This document shows, in pieces, positions 35,888 through 44,698 of a DNA stretch of 64,000 nt. The position numbers and the translations under genes were made by a program. Under the pieces are notes generated by a model. It searched no databases. It was not told the origin of the DNA and saw only the letters and a program-made list of their open reading frames with translations. Position 1 is the first letter of the stretch. Each line of letters opens with the position of its first letter. The DNA is from Merdicola sp905200315 (lineage in GTDB: Bacteria; Bacillota; Clostridia; TANB77; CAG-508). The stretch spans positions 40,389 to 104,388 of the forward strand of contig CABPZP010000004.1 in the NCBI GenBank assembly GCA_902461935.1. Reading direction: 5' to 3'.

Positions 35888-36494
35888 ATGAAAGGATTTC
35901 GTATGAGTAGTTTTTTTAGTTCAATAAAAAATTTAATAATAATTATAATAGTATTTATAATGATTATTTGTATTTTCTTTATTCCAACAATTCAATCAAC
36001 CAATGTGTCTATAGATACGTCTAATTCAGAAGAAATAAAATTAAATCCAAATGGTTTTATATGGCCTACACCAGGGTATACAAAAATAAATTGTAATTTT
36101 GGAAAAAGAGTGGCACCAACAACAGGAGCATCGACCTTCCATAAAGGAGTGGATATAGGAGCACCAGAAGGCACAAATTTAATAGCAGTATGTGATGGAG
36201 AAATAACATTTACAAATTTTTTAGGTGGTGGAGGATATACAATAACAATATCTGTAGAAAATATGAAAATATCATATTGCCATGTAAATCCGAATTATAT
36301 AGTAAAAGAAGGAGATAAAGTAAAACAAGGACAAATAATAGGAAAGGTAGGACCGAAATATGTATATGGAGTAGTAGGAAATAAATATACAGATTCAACT
36401 CGGAAAACCAACAAATGGAGCAACAACAGGACCACATTTGCACTTTGGAATCCGTATAAATGGAGAATATACCAATCCATTAGATTTTTATTAA
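35888..36494 (+). CDS. M23 (LytM-type) peptidoglycan endopeptidase, interrupted by a +1 shift
   Basis: N-terminal helix (about 15-35), then an M23 domain: TFHKGVDIGAPEGT (zinc His and Asp), AVCDGEITF, ISYCHVN. The frame meets CGG at 36401. Removing C36401 gives DSTGKPTNGATTGPHLHFGI, whose HxH supplies the remaining zinc ligand, and ends at TAA 36494 (about 201 residues). The unshifted frame loses HLHF, runs through the tmRNA promoter and 10 nt into the tmRNA, so the shifted reading is clearly the ancestral one. Confidence 0.88.
36401..36404 (+). other. Candidate +1 recoding site CGGA in the M23 peptidase gene
   Basis: Frame reads TCA ACT CGG AAA; the conserved protein needs ACT (C) GGA AAA CCA, Thr-Gly-Lys-Pro. 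Extra base C36401. The seven bases after the C-G-G-A start (CGGAAAACCA) match the yetF site. Confidence 0.75.
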
Positions 36495-36520
36495 ATTATA
36501 CAAATTACAATTATAATATA

Positions 36521-36549
36521 TTGAAAAAACTAAAAATATATATTATAAT
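36521..36549 (+). promoter_or_regulatory. tmRNA promoter
   Basis: TTGAAA, 17-nt spacer, TATAAT, 12 nt before the tmRNA 5' end. Confidence 0.85.
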
Positions 36550-36561
36550 AAAAAAGTACTT

Positions 36562-36919
36562 GGGGATGTAATGGTTTCGACATTTATCCAGAAGTATAAA
36601 TAGCGAGTAGTGGATTCTCGCCAGGCCACTTAAAAAGGTGAGAAAATAAAATAAACGCTGATAATAGAGAATTAGCATACGCTGCCTAGGCGCAGTGTCA
36701 TCTATTTATAGTTTACCCACGGCTATAAAATAGGTGTCGACTTAGTGGGAAACAAATCTATTTAGTTCTTCAGAAATAGAGGGGACTTTAGAGAAGATAT
36801 ATTTTATTTAGTTTTGTTTATTAATCTAAATAAAAAAGAAATTAAATAATAAACTGCACTCGGAGAAGTTTATATGGAAGGATTTATGGACAGGAGTTCG
36901 ACTCTCCTCATCTCCACCA
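36562..36919 (+). ncRNA. ssrA: Transfer-messenger RNA (tmRNA)
   Basis: 5' GGGGATG pairs with 3' CATCTCC followed by A-CCA-type end (36917-36919). Alanine tRNA-like 5' part GTAATGGTTTCGACA and T-loop GTTCGACTC are present. The tag reading frame AAC GCT GAT AAT AGA GAA TTA GCA TAC GCT GCC TAG gives NADNRELAYAA. It rescues stalled ribosomes and tags their products for proteolysis. Given the recoding hypothesis, ribosomes that stall at CGG could be substrates (inference). Confidence 0.96.
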
Positions 36920-36931
36920 AAATAAAAGAAG

Positions 36932-36962
36932 AAAGCCCTATACCAATGTATAGAGCTTTTTT
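36932..36962 (+). terminator. tmRNA terminator
   Basis: AAGCCCTATAC pairs with GTATAGAGCTT (one mismatch), then T6. Confidence 0.85.
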
Positions 36963-36989
36963 GGATATTTTATGTTCTGCTCTGTGTAA

Positions 36990-38180
36990 TTAAGAAAGTA
37001 ATTCTGAAGCTTCTAAAGCAATTTCCAGTTCTTCGTTTGTTTTTATAACGAAGACTTCAGGTTTCTGTTCAACTTTTAAATTATTGAGTAAGCCTTTAAC
37101 TGAAACTCCATATTTTGGAGACGAATGGAAATCAAATTCTCCAATGAATGGTTTTAAAAGTTCGAGAATTTTGTTTCTAACAAGCTCAGAATTTTCTCCA
37201 ATTCCACCAGTAAAAACTATTTGCTTTGGTCTTTTACCAAGAGCAATTATGCCTTTAGCTATGTTTTCCGCAATGGACTGACAAAATAAGTCCAAGGCAA
37301 AACTACAACTAAAGTTGCCGTTTTCTGCACCAGCTAATATTTCAAGCATATTACTGGTGCCTGCTATTGCAAACAATCCAGACTGCTTGTTTAAAATCTC
37401 GAGTGTATCTTTTGCTGTTAATCCGTGCGTTTTTTCCAAGTATGGAATTAAAGCCGGATCAACAGAACCAGAACGTGTTCCCATCATACAACCACTCAAT
37501 GGACTGAATTCCATAGAGGTGTACACAGAAACTCCGTGTTGGACAGCACAAATGCTGGTTCCCTGTCCTATATGAGCCATTATTGCACATATATTTTGGC
37601 GACCTACTTTTTCACTCAAAACTCTTGTTAAATAAGAGTAGGAGGTGCCATGAAAACCATATTTTCTTATTCCATCATTTGTAAGTTCTGTAGGAATAGG
37701 ATAAGTATAGTTACGTTTTGGCACTGTTTGATGAAAAGCAGTGTCAAAAACTGCAATGTGTGGAATATTTGACAAAAGTTTCCTACAACATTTTATGCCA
37801 TCAACTCCTTCTGGATTGTGCAATGGTGCTAAATCATTACAAGACTCTATTTTTTTTATTACGTCTTCTGTAATGATTGTTGAATCTGAGAAAAATGTAC
37901 CTCCATGTACAATCCGGTGTCCAACGAAGGATATTTCATTTAAATTTGAAATAATACCTCGTTCAAATATATTTTTCACAATATATCTGAGAATCTCTTC
38001 GTTTGACATGTTTTTGCAGTTGTTTAAAGTTTGAGAAAAAAAATCAGCGTTTGTTGTTATTGTTGCTGATTCTGTTTTCAAATGTTCAGCTTTTGCTTCA
38101 AAAAGATCTTTCTTGGTATCGGTGTCGATTAACCGTGCCTTTATTGAACTGCTCCCAAAGTTTACTATAAATCCTAACAT
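36990..38180 (-). CDS. ackA: Acetate kinase
   Basis: 396 residues. Motifs: VNFGSSSIKARL (phosphate loop), GHRIVHGG (catalytic Arg), FDTAFHQT, YGFHGTSY, GCMMGTRSGSVDP, FTGGIGENS. Interconverts acetyl-P + ADP and acetate + ATP. The usual HLGNGAS reads HIGQGTS. No pta gene nearby. Codon use is clearly less AT-biased than the surroundings (CAG, CGC, ACC, TTG, GGC) and includes two in-frame CGG codons: 37910-37915 area (catalytic Arg of GHRIVHGG) and 38131 area (KARL). This suggests horizontal origin or a different expression class. Confidence 0.92.
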   Translation of the reverse strand: MLGFIVNFGSSSIKARLIDTDTKKDLFEAKAEHLKTESATITTNADFFSQTLNNCKNMSNEEILRYIVKNIFERGIISNLNEISFVGHRIVHGGTFFSDSTIITEDVIKKIESCNDLAPLHNPEGVDGIKCCRKLLSNIPHIAVFDTAFHQTVPKRNYTYPIPTELTNDGIRKYGFHGTSYSYLTRVLSEKVGRQNICAIMAHIGQGTSICAVQHGVSVYTSMEFSPLSGCMMGTRSGSVDPALIPYLEKTHGLTAKDTLEILNKQSGLFAIAGTSNMLEILAGAENGNFSCSFALDLFCQSIAENIAKGIIALGKRPKQIVFTGGIGENSELVRNKILELLKPFIGEFDFHSSPKYGVSVKGLLNNLKVEQKPEVFVIKTNEELEIALEASELLS

Positions 38181-38351
38181 AATAACCTGCCTTTCTAAAA
38201 GTAAAAGTTTTTACTTTTATTATAATGTAAAACAATAAATTACATAGGAAATTATAGCATAAATATAAAGAAAACACAATATGTAAACGAAATAAAAAAT
38301 AGAACTTTCCTATAACATAAAAAAGAATTCTACAATATGTAGAATTCTTTT

Positions 38352-38426
38352 TGGCTGGGCTGGCTAGATTCGAACTAGCGCATGCATGAGTCAAAGTCAT
38401 GTGCCTTACCGCTTGGCTACAGCCCA
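38352..38426 (-). tRNA. tRNA-Gln (TTG anticodon)
   Basis: Minus-strand cloverleaf beginning TGGGCTG and ending CAGCCCA-G-CCA. The anticodon loop CTTTGAC carries TTG (Gln). T-loop GTTCGAATC. CCA encoded. Confidence 0.95.
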
Positions 38427-38444
38427 ATATTCAAATTATAAAAA

Positions 38445-38522
38445 TGGGGTGGAAGATGGGACTCGAACCCACGGTCTCCAGTGCCACAAACTGGCGCGTT
38501 AACCAACTACGCTACATCCACC
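38445..38522 (-). tRNA. tRNA-His (GTG anticodon)
   Basis: Minus strand, begins with the extra G-1 before GTGGATG and ends CTTCCAC-C-CCA; G-1 can pair with C73, as in His tRNAs. The anticodon GTG is in loop TTGTGGC. One acceptor mismatch (T6-T67). It lies 18 nt from tRNA-Gln and is likely co-transcribed. Confidence 0.93.
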
Positions 38523-38623
38523 ATAGTGTTATGCGCTTATCGCTAGCACAGTTAATATTTTAACCTATTATTCTATTATTTGTCAATACTAATTTACAAA
38601 TTTATTAAATTTGTTATAAAAAC

Positions 38624-38652
38624 TTGAAAAGAAAATACAATTAATATATAAT
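38624..38652 (+). promoter_or_regulatory. Sigma-A promoter for the P-type ATPase leader
   Basis: TTGAAA, 17-nt spacer, TATAAT. Confidence 0.8.
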
Positions 38653-38656
38653 TCAG

Positions 38657-38795
38657 GCAAAGATAAGGGAGTAATTGGCATATTAATAAAATATGTAATA
38701 TAGGCAACATAACCGATTTTTAAAATCTGTCTATATTTTAAATAATGAGACTTATCTGTAGACTTTTCTGCAGATGATTCTCATTATTTTTATTA
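38657..38795 (+). promoter_or_regulatory. Putative yybP-ykoY (manganese) riboswitch with terminator
   Basis: The leader contains AAGATAAGGGAGTAATTGGC and, 40 nt later, GGCAACATAACCGA, matching the conserved GGGAGUA and CAACAU-ACCGA parts of the yybP-ykoY class. It is followed by a terminator-like stem AATAATGAGA...TCTCATTATT with inner ATCTGTAG/CTGCAGAT and T-rich tail (38741-38795). The downstream gene is a P-type cation ATPase, a common yybP-ykoY target. The aptamer fold was not computed. Confidence 0.6.
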
Positions 38796-38847
38796 TATCT
38801 ACATAAAAAGGGATTTTTGTAAAATAATATAAACAAGGAGGAAATAT

Positions 38848-41568
38848 ATGGAGAAAAATTGGTTTAATCAAACTGTAAAAGAGGTTGAAACAGAACTAAA
38901 AACAAATTTAGAAAATGGATTAAATGATAATGAAGTAAAAGAGCGACTAAAAAAATATGGTTTGAATGAATTAAAAGGGAAAAAGAAAAAAAGTACATTT
39001 TCGAAAATTTTAGAGCAGTTTAAAGATTTTTCAATAATTATTTTAATTATTGCAGCAATTATTTCAGGAATTGTTGGTGTAGCACAAGGCGAAGGAATTA
39101 CAGATACTATTGTAATTTTAATAGTTGTAATAGTAAATGCTATTATAGGAGTTAGCCAAGAAAATAAAGCTGAGAAATCTTTAGAAGCATTGCAAAAATT
39201 AAGTAGCCACGCCGTAAAAGTAAAGAGAAATGGTAAAGTAGAGGTTATACCTTCAAGTAATTTAGTCCCAGGAGATGTTGTTGTAATAGAAACAGGAGAT
39301 TACATTTCTGCAGATTTAAGAATTACAGAAGCAGTAAACTTAAAGTCACAAGAAGCATCTTTAACAGGTGAATCTTTACCAATAGAAAAAATGGCAAGTA
39401 AAATAGAAGAAAGGGAAATAGGTGTTGGAGATAGAATAAATATGCTATTTTCATCAAGCTTAATAACATATGGTAGAGGAGAAGCAATAGTTGTTGCAAC
39501 AGGAATGAATACAGAAGTTGGTAAAATAGCTAATATGCTAAACAATACAGAAAAGCAAGAAACACCGCTTCAAACAAAGCTAAATAAACTTGGTAAAACA
39601 CTTGGAATTGCAGCAATTATAATTTGTATAGTAATATTTTTAATTGGAATTATACAAGGCAAAGAAATAATAAATATGTTTATGGTAGCTGTAAGTTTAG
39701 CCGTTGCGGCAATTCCAGAAGGCCTAGTTGCAGTATCAACTATAGTGCTTGCAATAGGTGTTCAAAAAATGGTAAAGAAAAATGCAATAGTAAAAAAATT
39801 GCCAGCAGTAGAAACACTTGGAAGTAGTACAGTAATATGTTCAGATAAAACAGGAACACTTACACAAAACAAAATGACAGTAAAAAAAGCATTTTGGAAT
39901 AAAAAACTTATAGATATAGAAAATATAAAAATGGACAACGAAATTTTTCAGCTTCTAAATAATGCTATACTTTGTAACGATTCAAAAATACTAGAAGATG
40001 GAAGTCTTACAGGAGACCCAACAGAAACAGCTTTAACAGAAGTTGCATTCAAATTTAACTTCGATTCAAGTGTATATTCAGATATGCCAAGAATTGCAGA
40101 GGTACCATTCGATTCCGATAGAAAATTAATGACAACAATTCATAAAGTAGCAGATAACCTATACAGAGTATATACAAAAGGTGGAATAGATGAATTATTA
40201 AGAATTTGTAAAGGTTATGAAATAGATGGAGAATTAAGAACAGACTTAGAAAATTATAAAGTAGAAATAAATTCCGCAAATGAAGAAATGGCAAAAAATG
40301 CACTCAGAGTTTTAGGTTTTGCATATAAAGAAATGGACCACAAACCAGACAAAGAAGAGCTAGAAAACATAGAAAACGACTTAATATTTATCGGAATGTT
40401 AGGAATGATAGACCCACCACGTGAAGAAGCAAAACATGCAGTAGAAAAATGTAAAACAGCAGGAATAAAAACTGTAATGATTACAGGAGACCATAAAATA
40501 ACTGCAATGGCAATAGCAAAACAACTTGGAATTTTAGAAAATGAAAACGAAGCATTGACAGGAGAAGAACTTGAAAAAATATCTGATGAAGAATTAACAA
40601 AAAATATAAGAAAATATTCTGTATATGCAAGAGTATCTCCAGAACACAAAGTTAGAATAGTAAAAGCATGGCAAGCAAATGGAGAAATAGTTGCTATGAC
40701 AGGAGATGGGGTAAACGATAGTCCAGCATTAAAAACTGCAGATATAGGTTGTGCAATGGGAAATGTAGGAACAGAAGTTGCCAAAGAAGCTGCAGATGTT
40801 ATATTAACAGATGACAATTTTGCAACAATAGTTTCAGCAGTTGAAGAAGGTAGAAGAATATATGACAATATATTAAAAGTAATACAATTTTTAATATCAT
40901 CAAATATAGGAGAGGTAATAGTTCTATTTGTTGCAACACTATTAACGCCATTACTTGCAAAATGGTGTGGAGTAACAGATGTAGAATTAATAGAAGTATT
41001 ATTACCAATACACATTTTATGGGTAAATTTAGTAACAGATTCACTTCCTGCATTAGCACTTGCGTTCGATCCTGCAGACAAAGAAATAATGAAAAGAAAA
41101 CCTTTAAAACCATCAAAAGGTGTATTCACTAAAGGAATGACCTATAGAGTAGTATACCAAGGAATAATGGTTGGTTTGCTTACGCTTGCAGCATTTATTA
41201 TAGGAATGGCTACAACAAAAACTCCAATAGAAGGACTTACTTTAGATGAATCAAAAGTAGAAGTGGGTCAAACAATGGCATTTATAACACTATCAGTAGG
41301 AGAGCTTGCACATGTATTTAATGTAAGAAACAACAAGAAAACAATATTTAGCAAAGAATTATTTAATAATAAAAAACTATTAATAAATACAGGAATATCA
41401 CTTGTATTAGTTTTAGTAATATTATTTATACCAGCTTTAAGACACATATTTAGCATACCATTATTACCAAAAGACAATATAATAGAATTAATAATACTTG
41501 TTCTTATGCCAATAGTTATAGTTGAAATATTTAAAATGTTAAAAATAAACACATTTAAAGATGAATAA
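38848..41568 (+). CDS. P-type cation-transporting ATPase (Ca2+/Mn2+ type)
   Basis: 906 residues, P2-type. N-terminal cation ATPase domain, LTGESLPIEK (actuator), phosphorylation site CSDKTGTLTQNKM (about residue 330), membrane motif VAAIPEGL, KGGIDELL, MITGDHKITA, and MTGDGVNDSPALKTADIGCAMG hinge. About ten membrane helices; the C-terminal region has LPIHILWVNLVTDSLPALAL. PMCA/SERCA-like bacterial pumps export Ca2+ or Mn2+. The preceding riboswitch-like leader points to Mn2+ (inference). Confidence 0.93.
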   Translation: MEKNWFNQTVKEVETELKTNLENGLNDNEVKERLKKYGLNELKGKKKKSTFSKILEQFKDFSIIILIIAAIISGIVGVAQGEGITDTIVILIVVIVNAIIGVSQENKAEKSLEALQKLSSHAVKVKRNGKVEVIPSSNLVPGDVVVIETGDYISADLRITEAVNLKSQEASLTGESLPIEKMASKIEEREIGVGDRINMLFSSSLITYGRGEAIVVATGMNTEVGKIANMLNNTEKQETPLQTKLNKLGKTLGIAAIIICIVIFLIGIIQGKEIINMFMVAVSLAVAAIPEGLVAVSTIVLAIGVQKMVKKNAIVKKLPAVETLGSSTVICSDKTGTLTQNKMTVKKAFWNKKLIDIENIKMDNEIFQLLNNAILCNDSKILEDGSLTGDPTETALTEVAFKFNFDSSVYSDMPRIAEVPFDSDRKLMTTIHKVADNLYRVYTKGGIDELLRICKGYEIDGELRTDLENYKVEINSANEEMAKNALRVLGFAYKEMDHKPDKEELENIENDLIFIGMLGMIDPPREEAKHAVEKCKTAGIKTVMITGDHKITAMAIAKQLGILENENEALTGEELEKISDEELTKNIRKYSVYARVSPEHKVRIVKAWQANGEIVAMTGDGVNDSPALKTADIGCAMGNVGTEVAKEAADVILTDDNFATIVSAVEEGRRIYDNILKVIQFLISSNIGEVIVLFVATLLTPLLAKWCGVTDVELIEVLLPIHILWVNLVTDSLPALALAFDPADKEIMKRKPLKPSKGVFTKGMTYRVVYQGIMVGLLTLAAFIIGMATTKTPIEGLTLDESKVEVGQTMAFITLSVGELAHVFNVRNNKKTIFSKELFNNKKLLINTGISLVLVLVILFIPALRHIFSIPLLPKDNIIELIILVLMPIVIVEIFKMLKINTFKDE

Positions 41569-41572
41569 TAAT

Positions 41573-41593
41573 AGGCACGGAAACACCGTGCCT
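41573..41593 (+). other. Post-stop hairpin without a long U-tract
   Basis: AGGCACGG-AAACA-CCGTGCCT directly after the ATPase stop, followed by TAAGTTTT. Same style as 4344, 53470 and 57173. Confidence 0.7.
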
Positions 41594-41611
41594 TAAGTTT
41601 TAGGGGGATAT

Positions 41612-42250
41612 ATGATAAAAAGAATAATATTTGATTTAGATAACACATTAATAGAATGGAAAGATGAATACTGGGACGGGGTTGAAGAAGCTTTAAAGTC
41701 TGAATACATTAAATATACAAAACAAGATATAAAAGATATAGAAAATGCTATAGATAGATATGAAACAGAATACAATACATATACAAAAGAAAATATGCTA
41801 GAATGGATAAATAAGTCTGTAAATATTAAAGTGAATATGAGATTTTTAGAAAAATGTTTAGAACATTTTTCTAACTGTGCACCAAATAAAATGAATAAAG
41901 AAATATATGAAACTTTAGAGTATCTATCAAAAAAATATGAATTAGTAGTTCTAACAAATTGGTTTAAAGATCCTCAGGTAAAAAGATTGGAAATAGCAAA
42001 TATACTAAAATATTTTAGCAAAGTATATGCAACAGAAACATTCTTAATAAAACCAAATAAAGAAGCATTTATGAAAGCTTGCCAAAATAAACCAGAAGAA
42101 GCAGTAATGGTTGGGGATACAGTAAAAGTAGATATAGAAGGAGCGATAAATGCAGGCTTAAAAGCCATACACATAAATAAAAATGCAGAAAAAAACAGTA
42201 AAGATTATATAACTATAAATGAATTTTCAGAATTAAAAAATGTCTTATAA
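41612..42250 (+). CDS. HAD-superfamily hydrolase
   Basis: 212 residues. Motif I FDLDNTLIEW (nucleophile Asp), motif II VVLTNW, Lys in LIKPNKEAF (motif III), motif IV VMVGDTVKVDIEGA. HAD-IA-type, a generic small-molecule phosphatase; substrate unknown. Ribosome site AGGGGGATAT. It follows the P-type ATPase with a hairpin in between. Confidence 0.85.
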   Translation: MIKRIIFDLDNTLIEWKDEYWDGVEEALKSEYIKYTKQDIKDIENAIDRYETEYNTYTKENMLEWINKSVNIKVNMRFLEKCLEHFSNCAPNKMNKEIYETLEYLSKKYELVVLTNWFKDPQVKRLEIANILKYFSKVYATETFLIKPNKEAFMKACQNKPEEAVMVGDTVKVDIEGAINAGLKAIHINKNAEKNSKDYITINEFSELKNVL

Positions 42251-42266
42251 GGTAGTAGACTACTTA

Positions 42267-42295
42267 TTGATATTTCCTGAATAATGTTGTATAAT
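42267..42295 (+). promoter_or_regulatory. Sigma-A promoter for trmB
   Basis: TTGATA, 17-nt spacer, TATAAT, 29 nt upstream of ATG 42324. Confidence 0.75.
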
Positions 42296-42323
42296 GTCAA
42301 ATATTGTTTAAGGAGATAAAAAT

Positions 42324-42986
42324 ATGAGAATTAGATTTAAAAAGTGGGCTAGACCTGAATTAGAAGCAAGTAAATTTTATATAGATAACCCAGAAGATTA
42401 TAAAGGCAAGTGGAGAGAACTTTTTAAAAACCCAGAAGCACCTTTACATTTGGAACTTGGATGTGGTAAAGGTACATTTATGGCAAAGCTTGCTACAAGA
42501 GATAGAAATGTAAACCATATAGCTATAGATGTTGTAGATGCAATGTTAGGGTTAGCAAAAAGAAATATTGAGGCTGAATTTAAAGAAAATAATATGGAAA
42601 TAGATAATGTATATTTAACAAGATTTGATATAGAAAGAATACTTTTAATTATGGACAAAAAAGATAGTATAGATAGAATATATATTAATTTTTGCAATCC
42701 ATGGCCTCGTGGAAAACATAGAAAAAAGAGATTAACACATACAAGACAATTAGAAAAATATAAACAAATAATTAGTCCAAATGCAGAAATTTATTTTAAA
42801 ACAGATGATGATGAATTATTTGAAGCAAGTTTAACATACTTTGAAGAAAGTGGGTTTAAAATTATAAAGAAAACTTACGACTTATATAGTGAAAATGCAC
42901 CAGATAATATAATAACAGAACATGAAAAAATGTTTTCAGAACAAGGAATAAAAATAAAAGCATTAATTGCAAAATGTAAAGAATAG
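42324..42986 (+). CDS. trmB: tRNA (guanine-N7-)-methyltransferase TrmB
   Basis: 220 residues. SAM-binding motif LHLELGCGKGTFMAKLA, IAIDVVDAML, NFCNPWPRGKHRKKRL (family signature), YFKTDDDELFEASL. Methylates G46 of tRNA variable loops. Single gene with its own promoter, AAGGAG ribosome site. Confidence 0.95.
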   Translation: MRIRFKKWARPELEASKFYIDNPEDYKGKWRELFKNPEAPLHLELGCGKGTFMAKLATRDRNVNHIAIDVVDAMLGLAKRNIEAEFKENNMEIDNVYLTRFDIERILLIMDKKDSIDRIYINFCNPWPRGKHRKKRLTHTRQLEKYKQIISPNAEIYFKTDDDELFEASLTYFEESGFKIIKKTYDLYSENAPDNIITEHEKMFSEQGIKIKALIAKCKE

Positions 42987-43066
42987 AGCAATAAAATTAT
43001 ATTGCTTTATTTTTTATTTATTGAATATAAAAATTTTTTTTGAAGAAAATAAAATTGGTGATGTGT

Positions 43067-44065
43067 ATGTTTATTCCAGATGCAATATATATGGAAGATG
43101 GAATTGAAAATTATGAGCTTGGAAAAGAGCTTTTAGAAAAATATAAAGATGTTCCTAAAAAAATAATAGATAATCATAATAATATTGAAGAGATGAGAAA
43201 AAAGGAAAATTCGGAATTTGCAAAAATGAAAAGAAATTTAATAATTGGAACTAGGAAAACTCACAATTATGTAGAAAATCGTAAGGTTTCAGATTATTTA
43301 GTGCCATATACATCTTCTGGTTGTATTGCAATGTGTATGTATTGTTATTTAGTATGTAATTATAACAAATGTGCATATTTAAGGCTTTTTGTAAATAGAG
43401 AGCAAATGTTAGATAAAATTATAAAAAGAGCAAATAAAGCAGAAGAAGATTTATGTTTTGAAATTGGAAGCAATAGCGATTTAATTTTAGAAAATACAAT
43501 AACAAATAATTTAGTTTGGACAATAGAAAAATTTAAAAACTCTCCAAAAGGAAAATTAACTTTTCCAACAAAATTCGATATGGTAGATCCAATATTAGGC
43601 TTAGACCATAAGGGAAAAGTAATAGCAAGAATGAGCATAAATCCTTCAGAAATTATAAATAAAGTTGAATTTGGAACCTCAAGATTAAAAGGTAGAATAG
43701 AGGCAATAAACAAACTTGCAGAAGCAGATTATCCTATTGGAATTTTAATTGCACCAATAATATTAGTAGAAAATTGGAAAGAACTGTACGAAAATCTTCT
43801 AAAAGAATTGCAAGAAAAATTAGCAGAAAAAGCAAAGAAAAATGTATTTTTTGAATTAATATTTATGACATATAGTTATGTTCATAGAATGATAAATACC
43901 GAAGCTTTTCCAATGGCAGTAAATTTATATGACACAGAGCTGATGACAGGAAGAGGAAAAGGAAAGTATATGTATAAAAAGGTAATAAGAGAAGATGCAG
44001 AAGTTTTTATGAAAGATATTATGCACAAATATTTTCCTAATAATAAAATTTTATATATTTCGTAA
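43067..44065 (+). CDS. splB: Spore photoproduct lyase
   Basis: 332 residues from ATG 43067 (MFIPDAIYMEDGIENYELGK), after GGTGAT. Radical SAM cluster motif CIAMCMYC (CxxxCxxC), preceded by LVPYTSSG. EIGSNSDLILEN, FPTKFDMVDP and KGRIEAINKLAEADYP fit SplB. It repairs UV-induced thymine dimers of the spore type during germination. With spoVM it indicates a spore former. The upstream open frame from 43040 lacks a proper ribosome site. Confidence 0.93.
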   Translation: MFIPDAIYMEDGIENYELGKELLEKYKDVPKKIIDNHNNIEEMRKKENSEFAKMKRNLIIGTRKTHNYVENRKVSDYLVPYTSSGCIAMCMYCYLVCNYNKCAYLRLFVNREQMLDKIIKRANKAEEDLCFEIGSNSDLILENTITNNLVWTIEKFKNSPKGKLTFPTKFDMVDPILGLDHKGKVIARMSINPSEIINKVEFGTSRLKGRIEAINKLAEADYPIGILIAPIILVENWKELYENLLKELQEKLAEKAKKNVFFELIFMTYSYVHRMINTEAFPMAVNLYDTELMTGRGKGKYMYKKVIREDAEVFMKDIMHKYFPNNKILYIS

Positions 44066-44115
44066 TTGAATAATTTATAGTAATTTGGAAAGAATTTATT
44101 TGAGTATGGAATATA

Positions 44116-44127
44116 CCATAATTATGG
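44116..44127. promoter_or_regulatory. Palindrome upstream of dps
   Basis: CCATAATTATGG, a perfect 12-bp palindrome 15 nt before the dps ATG, overlapping ATGGAATATACCAT. A possible operator for an oxidative-stress or metal regulator; identity is speculative. Confidence 0.35.
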
Positions 44128-44142
44128 AAAGAAGGTTTTATT

Positions 44143-44571
44143 ATGATTGAAAAATTAAACAAATTACTAAGCGATTTAAATGTTTTTTACCGTAAATTGC
44201 AAAATTACCACTGGAATGTAAAAGGACACGATTTCTTTACAATTCATGCAAAATTAGAAGAATACTATAATGAAGTAAATGAACAAATAGATGAAATTGC
44301 AGAGCATATACTAATATTAAATGGACAACCTCTAGGAACAATGAAAGACTATATAAATACCTCAGATATTGAAGAAGCAAAAAATGAAAAAATAACATCT
44401 CAAGAAATATTTACAGAGGTTATAAAAGATTTAGAAAAATTACTAGAAGATGTAAAACAAATAAAAAAATGTGCAGATGAAAATGAAGATTATCCAACAT
44501 CAAGCTTAATGGATGAATATATAGAAAATTACGGAAAAAAATTGTGGATGTTAAAACAAATGAAACAATAA
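44143..44571 (+). CDS. dps: Dps-family ferritin-like DNA-binding protein
   Basis: 142 residues. Ferroxidase pattern NYHWNVKGHDFFTIHAKLEE (His and Asp/Glu ligands), EQIDEIAEHILILNGQPLG. Forms a 12-mer that oxidises and stores iron and can protect DNA against peroxide. Preceded by a palindrome, followed by a terminator; a monocistronic unit. Confidence 0.94.
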   Translation: MIEKLNKLLSDLNVFYRKLQNYHWNVKGHDFFTIHAKLEEYYNEVNEQIDEIAEHILILNGQPLGTMKDYINTSDIEEAKNEKITSQEIFTEVIKDLEKLLEDVKQIKKCADENEDYPTSSLMDEYIENYGKKLWMLKQMKQ

Positions 44572-44578
44572 AATAACT

Positions 44579-44605
44579 AGAATAGCTAATATGGCTATTC
44601 TTTTT
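44579..44605 (+). terminator. dps terminator
   Basis: AGAATAGC/GGCTATTCT with a 6-nt loop, then T4. Confidence 0.85.
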
Positions 44606-44698
44606 CTGTTTCACACAAAATACACAAAATGTAAATACTTTAGAAATAAATTAAATATAAAATACCAGCATAAAATATAAAAAGAAAAGAGGTTTTTT

